From: Glycomyces albidus
GTDB taxonomy: Bacteria; Actinomycetota; Actinomycetes; Mycobacteriales; Micromonosporaceae
Assembly: GCF_009451885.1 (NCBI RefSeq)
Contig: NZ_WIAO01000046.1
Span: 1 to 33,991 of the forward strand
Direction: 5' to 3'
Length of the DNA stretch: 33,991 bases
Part shown: in pieces, positions 30,229-33,991 of the stretch
Layout: each line of letters opens with the position of its first letter
Numbering within the stretch: position 1 is the stretch's first letter
Position numbers and translations under genes: made by a program
Notes under the pieces: model-generated
What the model was told of the DNA's origin: nothing
What the model saw: the letters and a program-made list of their open reading frames with translations, nothing else
The model's database searches: none

Positions 30229-31194
30229 ATGTCCTTCGGGCAGGAAGTCTTCGACCTGGGCGACGCGATGGCGCCGGCCTGCAACGGCGTCATCAAGACC
30301 TGCGCTGTGGGCATCGCACCGCCCGCCATCGCCTTCGGGCTGTCGGTGCAGGCGCTGGCGACCAGCATCTACCTCAACCAGTGCAACCCCGGCGACCTCA
30401 TGAAGGCCGGCGGCGCCTGGATCCTCCTCGCCGAGAAGAACTTCGACGCCGCGGACGCCCTCGAGGCCGAGACCGCCACGGTCAACGACGACAACTGGAG
30501 CGGCACCGACGCGACGGCGTTCAGGGAGGCGTCGGGCGACGTCGGCGCGCAGCTCCGCGAGATGGGCGTCATGGCCTACACGGTCGGCCTGCAGCTCATG
30601 GTGTTCGCGGGCATGTTCGCCGCCTACTGGGCGTTCCTCTCGGTGGTGACCCTGGTGATGGACGCGTACCTGATCGCCTACCTGGCCGCGCTCGCCGGCG
30701 TGCTCACCGCGCCCGGCGCGCCGGCGATCATGGCGAGCGCCCAGGCGACCGGCGCGACCCTGCTCGCGACGACCAAGACCATAGAGAAGGGCCTCCAGGC
30801 CGTCGCCGCCGTGTGCGCGGGGCTCCTCGGCTCCTTCACCGCGTTCACGCTCGTGTTCCAGAAGGCCAAGGGCAACCCGGTGTCGCCGCTGGACATCGCC
30901 GGGGCCGGGTTCACGAACATCGCCGAGGGCCTGCTCGTGTACGCGGTCAACGCGTTCACGATGACGCCCGGCGGGAAGCACGCGCTCAGCCCGCTCAAGA
31001 ACCCGCTCATCCTGGGCGGGCACCTGTTCCAGGCCGGCTCCCCGTTCGCGCCGACCTACCAGGGCGACGGCGAGTGGAACGGCGGCTACGACGGCGGCGG
31101 CCCCGCGGCCGGCGCCCCCGACAGCCTCATGAACTGGTGGGAGGACGTCGCACCGCCCGCGATGACCAACCCTGAGGAAGTCGACTGGCGATGA
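30229..31194 (+). CDS. WXG100-domain protein with multiple membrane helices
   Basis: 321 residues from ATG 30229 (GGGGG upstream). Residues about 55-115 form a WXG100-like helical hairpin, ILLAEKNFDAADALEAETATVNDDNWSGTDATAFREASGDVG, with the motif Trp90-Ser-Gly92 at the turn. It is flanked by hydrophobic segments at about 25-50, 115-165 and 185-212, so the WXG hairpin is embedded in a membrane protein. The C-terminal 90 residues are Gly/Pro-rich (GDGEWNGGYDGGGP) and end PPAMTNPEEVDWR. Fusion of WXG and membrane parts is seen in polymorphic toxin-type and actinobacterial T7SS-related proteins. No toxin domain is visible. Its stop overlaps the next start. Confidence 0.82.
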   Translation: MSFGQEVFDLGDAMAPACNGVIKTCAVGIAPPAIAFGLSVQALATSIYLNQCNPGDLMKAGGAWILLAEKNFDAADALEAETATVNDDNWSGTDATAFREASGDVGAQLREMGVMAYTVGLQLMVFAGMFAAYWAFLSVVTLVMDAYLIAYLAALAGVLTAPGAPAIMASAQATGATLLATTKTIEKGLQAVAAVCAGLLGSFTAFTLVFQKAKGNPVSPLDIAGAGFTNIAEGLLVYAVNAFTMTPGGKHALSPLKNPLILGGHLFQAGSPFAPTYQGDGEWNGGYDGGGPAAGAPDSLMNWWEDVAPPAMTNPEEVDWR

Positions 31195-32555
31195 TCCGGG
31201 GAGGCAGCCCGCGGTACCGCACCCCCCGCCCCGGCTGGGAGGTCAAGCCGCTCAAGGAGCTCCGACCGCCCGCCGGACCTTCCGGCCGCATCGACCTGCG
31301 GATCGGGTACTGCGCGGACGCCGGCCCGAAGACCATCGCCGAGCAGGCGGCCGACCTCCAGCAGCGGCGCCTCGCCGGCGACCCCGTCGCGTCCATGAAC
31401 GACCTGCGCTCGAGCCTCGTCCCGGTCGTGCTCGTCGACGGCGCGCCGGTCGCCGCCGGTTGGGGGCGGATCAGCGTGCCGGTGGCGGCGGGACGCCACC
31501 TCGTCGAGGTGCAGAGCCAGCACTCCCGGGCCTGGCGGGCCGTCGACGTCACCGCCGGAGCCGCGGTGAAACTCGACTACGTCGGCATGCTCGGCGACCG
31601 GCACCGCGGCTACGGGGAGGGCCCGCAGAGCGGCCGCCTCGGGCGCCTCACCGGGTACACGCTCGGGCCGCGCGGGCGGCTGACGTACTTCCAGTACCTG
31701 CCCGCCAACGCGAAGTACCGTCTCAGCGCGGCCGTGTTCATGCTGTTCCTCCTCTGCGGCGTGGCGATCATGTGGACGTCGGCGTTCACCGGCGCCCCCG
31801 AGTCCGCGACCTTCCCGATCGCGATCGGCGTGTTCCTGCTCGGCGCCTCCCTGTGGGGCGGCCGGGTGCTGTGGACCTGGATCCGATTCAACCGCGGCGC
31901 ACCTGAAGCTCCGCTGAAGACGCCTGAAGCGCTCCTTCAGGTTCCCGGCGGGCCGGTCCTGGCCCCTGAGATCCTCGACCCGGCCGGGCCCGTCCCCGAG
32001 CCGCGGCCCGGGGCCGCGGTCCTGCTCGTCGACGCCCGGTTCCTCAAGGACGACCTCTCCTCAGAGGAGCTCGCGATGCAGCTCCCGCCGGGCCGCGAGC
32101 GCATCGAGCCGGGTGAGCGCCGGTCGCTCGACAAGGTCGGCGAGCTCGTCCCGATCGCCCACCGGTTCGCGGTGCCGCCGCCGCAGATCGCACTCGACGG
32201 CGCGCCGGTAGCCGCGACCTGGACCCGCATGCGGCTCGAGGTCCCGCCCGGCCCGCACCGGCTCACTGTGCGGACCCCGCTGCCGCCCTTGGCCGTCCCG
32301 CGCGCCGCCGAACCGGAGGAGCGCACCGCGGCCTTCGAGGTCCAGGACGGCGACGTCACCATGATCGGCCTGACCGTGTCCGTCCACGCCGTCCCCGACC
32401 CGGTCGAACCGCTGCTCCACCGCTGGGAGTGCCGCATCGACGGGTTCGGCCCGAGCGACCGCTCCGAGGCGGTTCCGGCCCCGCTCGCGGACGTGCGCGG
32501 CGGCCTGCGGCGGGCCTGGACCGGCCGCTGGTGGGAGACGCGCGACGACGCGTGA
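31191..32555 (+). CDS. Membrane protein with two PEGA-like beta domains
   Basis: 454 residues from ATG 31191, overlapping the previous stop (ATGA). It has two similar beta-sandwich-like modules. The first, about 78-130, reads VPVVLVDGAPVAAGWGRISVPVAAGRHLVEVQSQHSRAWRAVDVTAG. The second, about 325-395, reads PPQIALDGAPVAATWTRMRLEVPPGPHRLTVRTPLPP. Both carry the 'V(D)GxPVxxxWxRxxxxVPxGxHxLxV' pattern of PEGA-type repeats. Between them are two membrane helices (about 182-202 and 206-228) and a Pro-rich linker. PEGA domains occur in envelope proteins and are thought to bind surface polymers or proteins. In this operon it may dock with the WXG proteins. Confidence 0.75.
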   Translation: MIRGGSPRYRTPRPGWEVKPLKELRPPAGPSGRIDLRIGYCADAGPKTIAEQAADLQQRRLAGDPVASMNDLRSSLVPVVLVDGAPVAAGWGRISVPVAAGRHLVEVQSQHSRAWRAVDVTAGAAVKLDYVGMLGDRHRGYGEGPQSGRLGRLTGYTLGPRGRLTYFQYLPANAKYRLSAAVFMLFLLCGVAIMWTSAFTGAPESATFPIAIGVFLLGASLWGGRVLWTWIRFNRGAPEAPLKTPEALLQVPGGPVLAPEILDPAGPVPEPRPGAAVLLVDARFLKDDLSSEELAMQLPPGRERIEPGERRSLDKVGELVPIAHRFAVPPPQIALDGAPVAATWTRMRLEVPPGPHRLTVRTPLPPLAVPRAAEPEERTAAFEVQDGDVTMIGLTVSVHAVPDPVEPLLHRWECRIDGFGPSDRSEAVPAPLADVRGGLRRAWTGRWWETRDDA

Positions 32556-32634
32556 ACGGTGGTTCCCCAAACCGGCGCGCTGTTGCTACCGTGAAGGGAC
32601 CCGGCCGCCCGTTCCCCTCGCGAGGTGAGTATCT

Positions 32635-33991
32635 ATGAGCGACGACCAGTCGTACCTGGGCCTCGACGCCGCGGCTCCGGTCGCGGCCGCACCCGCGTTC
32701 GGATACGTCGAGGCCCCTGCCGCAGACGCCCCGCCCGGGCCGGTCGAGACGCAGCCCGGCATCGTCGCCGTCCGGCCCCCGTGCTCGAACGCCGCGTGCG
32801 GCAACGCGACCGTGCACCCCGCCGAGCAGGCGTGGCAGCAGCTCGTGTCGGCCGTCCCGGTCGAACGGCAGCTCTTCCGGCTGCGCCCCAAGGAATCCGC
32901 GATGGCGTACCCGACCGAGGCCGACTTCCGCGCGGCCGTCGCCGCGGTCCGCCCCGAGCAGGCCGACGCGCACTCCCTGGAGCGGCTGCGCGGCGCCTGG
33001 ACCGAGGAGGTCTCCGGCAGGCTCGCCGACTGGTCCGAGCAGATCCGCTCCAACCTCAACGACCTCGCCGAAGGCTGGTCCGGGGCCGACTTTGAGGCGT
33101 TCGAGGCGGCGTGCGGGCAGACCCGCGAACTCGTCGAGGACCTCATCGACGACGTTGACACCACCGTCGCCAGCCTCCAGTCCACTGAGGACGCCCTGTA
33201 CTCGCTCCAGGGCGGCGACTCCGGCGAGATCCCCTACCCCGCGCCGCAGTTCTGGATCGACGGCGACTGGCACTCCTGGGTCTCGGTGCACGTTAGGCCC
33301 GCCTGGTGGCACGGCGACTGCATCCAGTACACCTGCGAGGAGGCCGAGCACGTGCTCGCCCTCGGCGGCGGCGACCCCGAGCTCGCCACCGAGATCATCG
33401 ACTACATCGACGAGCGGATCCTCCACTACATCGACTACTACTCCAGCCCCGTCACCATCGAACGCGAAGGGCTCGACCCGTCCAGGGGCCTGACCGTCGA
33501 GGAGGCGAAGGAGCTCGCGGTCGCCGACGCCGTCGAGCACTACGGGACCCTCGTCGACCAGAACTGGGGCGCCTACGACGCCCGCCACGCCGAGATCGAC
33601 GACGACATCGCCCAGCGCGGCGCCGACACCGACGCCGAGGACCGCTCGGTGAGGACCGTCCGCAGCGACAAGGAGTACCCGTCCGCCGCCGACCCCGCGT
33701 ACATGGACCTCGAGCCGCCGCCCATGGACCCGCCCGCCGGCGCCGCCCAGCCCCAGGCCACCGAGGATCCGTCCCTGGAACCGCCGGTGGCCGAGACGCC
33801 GCCCCCGGCCGGCGAGGAGCCTGCCGAGGACGACCAGGTCAGCGGCGGCCTCGCCTCCGGCGGAACCGGAAGCGCCGCCACCGGTTCCGGCGGCGGTGCC
33901 TTCCCCGCCTCCGCCGCCGCGACCGCCGCACCGTCCGCCGGGGCGGCCACCGCCGCCGGCACGACCCTCGGCGCCGCCACCGCGGCGGGAG
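32635..33991 (+). CDS. Large WXG-domain protein, C-terminus beyond the window
   Basis: The frame opens at ATG 32635 and is still open at the right edge (452 residues visible). An Ala/Pro-rich N-terminus with two Cys (PPCSNAACGN) is followed by a WXG100-like hairpin, LERLRGAWTEEVSGRLADWSEQIRSNLNDLAEGWSGADFEAFEAACGQT, with Trp148-Ser-Gly150. A predicted alpha-rich domain with many aromatic residues (WIDGDWHSWVSVHVRPAWWHGDC, IIDYIDERILHYIDYY) comes next. The rest is acidic Pro-rich and then Ala/Gly/Ser-rich low-complexity sequence. The layout is that of a type VII-style secreted protein with a flexible C-terminal region. It is the last visible gene of the plus-strand operon, 79 bases after the PEGA-like gene. 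Confidence 0.85.
   Translation, partial: MSDDQSYLGLDAAAPVAAAPAFGYVEAPAADAPPGPVETQPGIVAVRPPCSNAACGNATVHPAEQAWQQLVSAVPVERQLFRLRPKESAMAYPTEADFRAAVAAVRPEQADAHSLERLRGAWTEEVSGRLADWSEQIRSNLNDLAEGWSGADFEAFEAACGQTRELVEDLIDDVDTTVASLQSTEDALYSLQGGDSGEIPYPAPQFWIDGDWHSWVSVHVRPAWWHGDCIQYTCEEAEHVLALGGGDPELATEIIDYIDERILHYIDYYSSPVTIEREGLDPSRGLTVEEAKELAVADAVEHYGTLVDQNWGAYDARHAEIDDDIAQRGADTDAEDRSVRTVRSDKEYPSAADPAYMDLEPPPMDPPAGAAQPQATEDPSLEPPVAETPPPAGEEPAEDDQVSGGLASGGTGSAATGSGGGAFPASAAATAAPSAGAATAAGTTLGAATAAG

Noticed and set aside
1..33991. Window as a circular element joining the right-edge protein to the left-edge protein
   Set aside because: Joining position 33991 to position 1 puts the two reading frames out of phase, so they are not one gene split by the ends.
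1..33991. CRISPR arrays or insertion sequences
   Set aside because: No regularly spaced direct repeats with unique spacers, and no transposase motifs or terminal inverted repeats with target duplications, were seen.

Overview
The window is very GC-rich DNA with actinobacterial gene style: GTG and TTG starts, GC-rich third codon positions, SHOCT-like DUF1707, MmyB-type XRE regulators and WXG100-type proteins. The gene mix suggests a filamentous or Glycomyces/Micromonospora-like actinomycete. That placement is inference, because no 16S or other phylogenetic marker is present.

Left part (1-12.6 kb) is mostly ordinary chromosomal content. It holds the tail of a Gly/Met-rich protein, a small two-helix membrane protein, a secreted GH43 endo-arabinanase with a LacI-type operator upstream, a large secreted subtilase, a DUF1707 protein, a DUF559 endonuclease-fold protein, a Pro-rich single-pass membrane protein, a HEAT-repeat protein, a methyltransferase and a four-helix 'Sensor' domain protein that lacks any kinase. 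A 500-base C-rich non-coding stretch lies at 6.5-7.0 kb.

Middle part (12.6-20.3 kb). The most unusual feature is at 12.7-13.1 kb on the minus strand. A highly structured non-coding segment contains a complete tRNA cloverleaf in circularly permuted order: the T-arm half and CCA come first, then three bases, then the acceptor and D-arm half. The two halves pair perfectly in both acceptor and anticodon stems. It lies directly 3' of a gene for a conserved actinobacterial/phage protein of unknown function (13083-13817). Beyond it are a membrane protein, a ParB-like-motif protein, a GNAT acetyltransferase, a beta-propeller lipoprotein behind a textbook MerR-type promoter (19-bp spacer with dyad), a two-domain membrane protein of lower GC, and a divergent MmyB regulator/NAD(P)H oxidoreductase pair.

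Right part (20.3-34 kb) is a secretion-like island made of two divergent operons. The minus-strand operon (27901 down to 20361) has overlapping or nearly abutting genes for a VirB2-like small membrane protein, a PrgI/VirB3-like protein, a VirB4-like ATPase, a TrbL/VirB6-like membrane protein, an NTF2/VirB8-like protein and a lytic transglycosylase/M23 peptidase. The plus-strand operon (28283 to beyond the window end) encodes membrane proteins, a YbaB-like protein, an EspC/ESAT-6-sized helical protein, a WXG100-plus-membrane protein, a PEGA-like membrane protein and a long WXG protein that runs off the window. No relaxase or VirD4 coupling protein is visible. The island therefore looks like a T4SS-type protein export machine paired with T7SS-type substrates rather than an ordinary conjugation locus. 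The VirB4 gene carries, inside its disordered N-terminal coding region, five exact and several near DnaA-box sequences in one orientation, spelled with codons that are rare for this genome.
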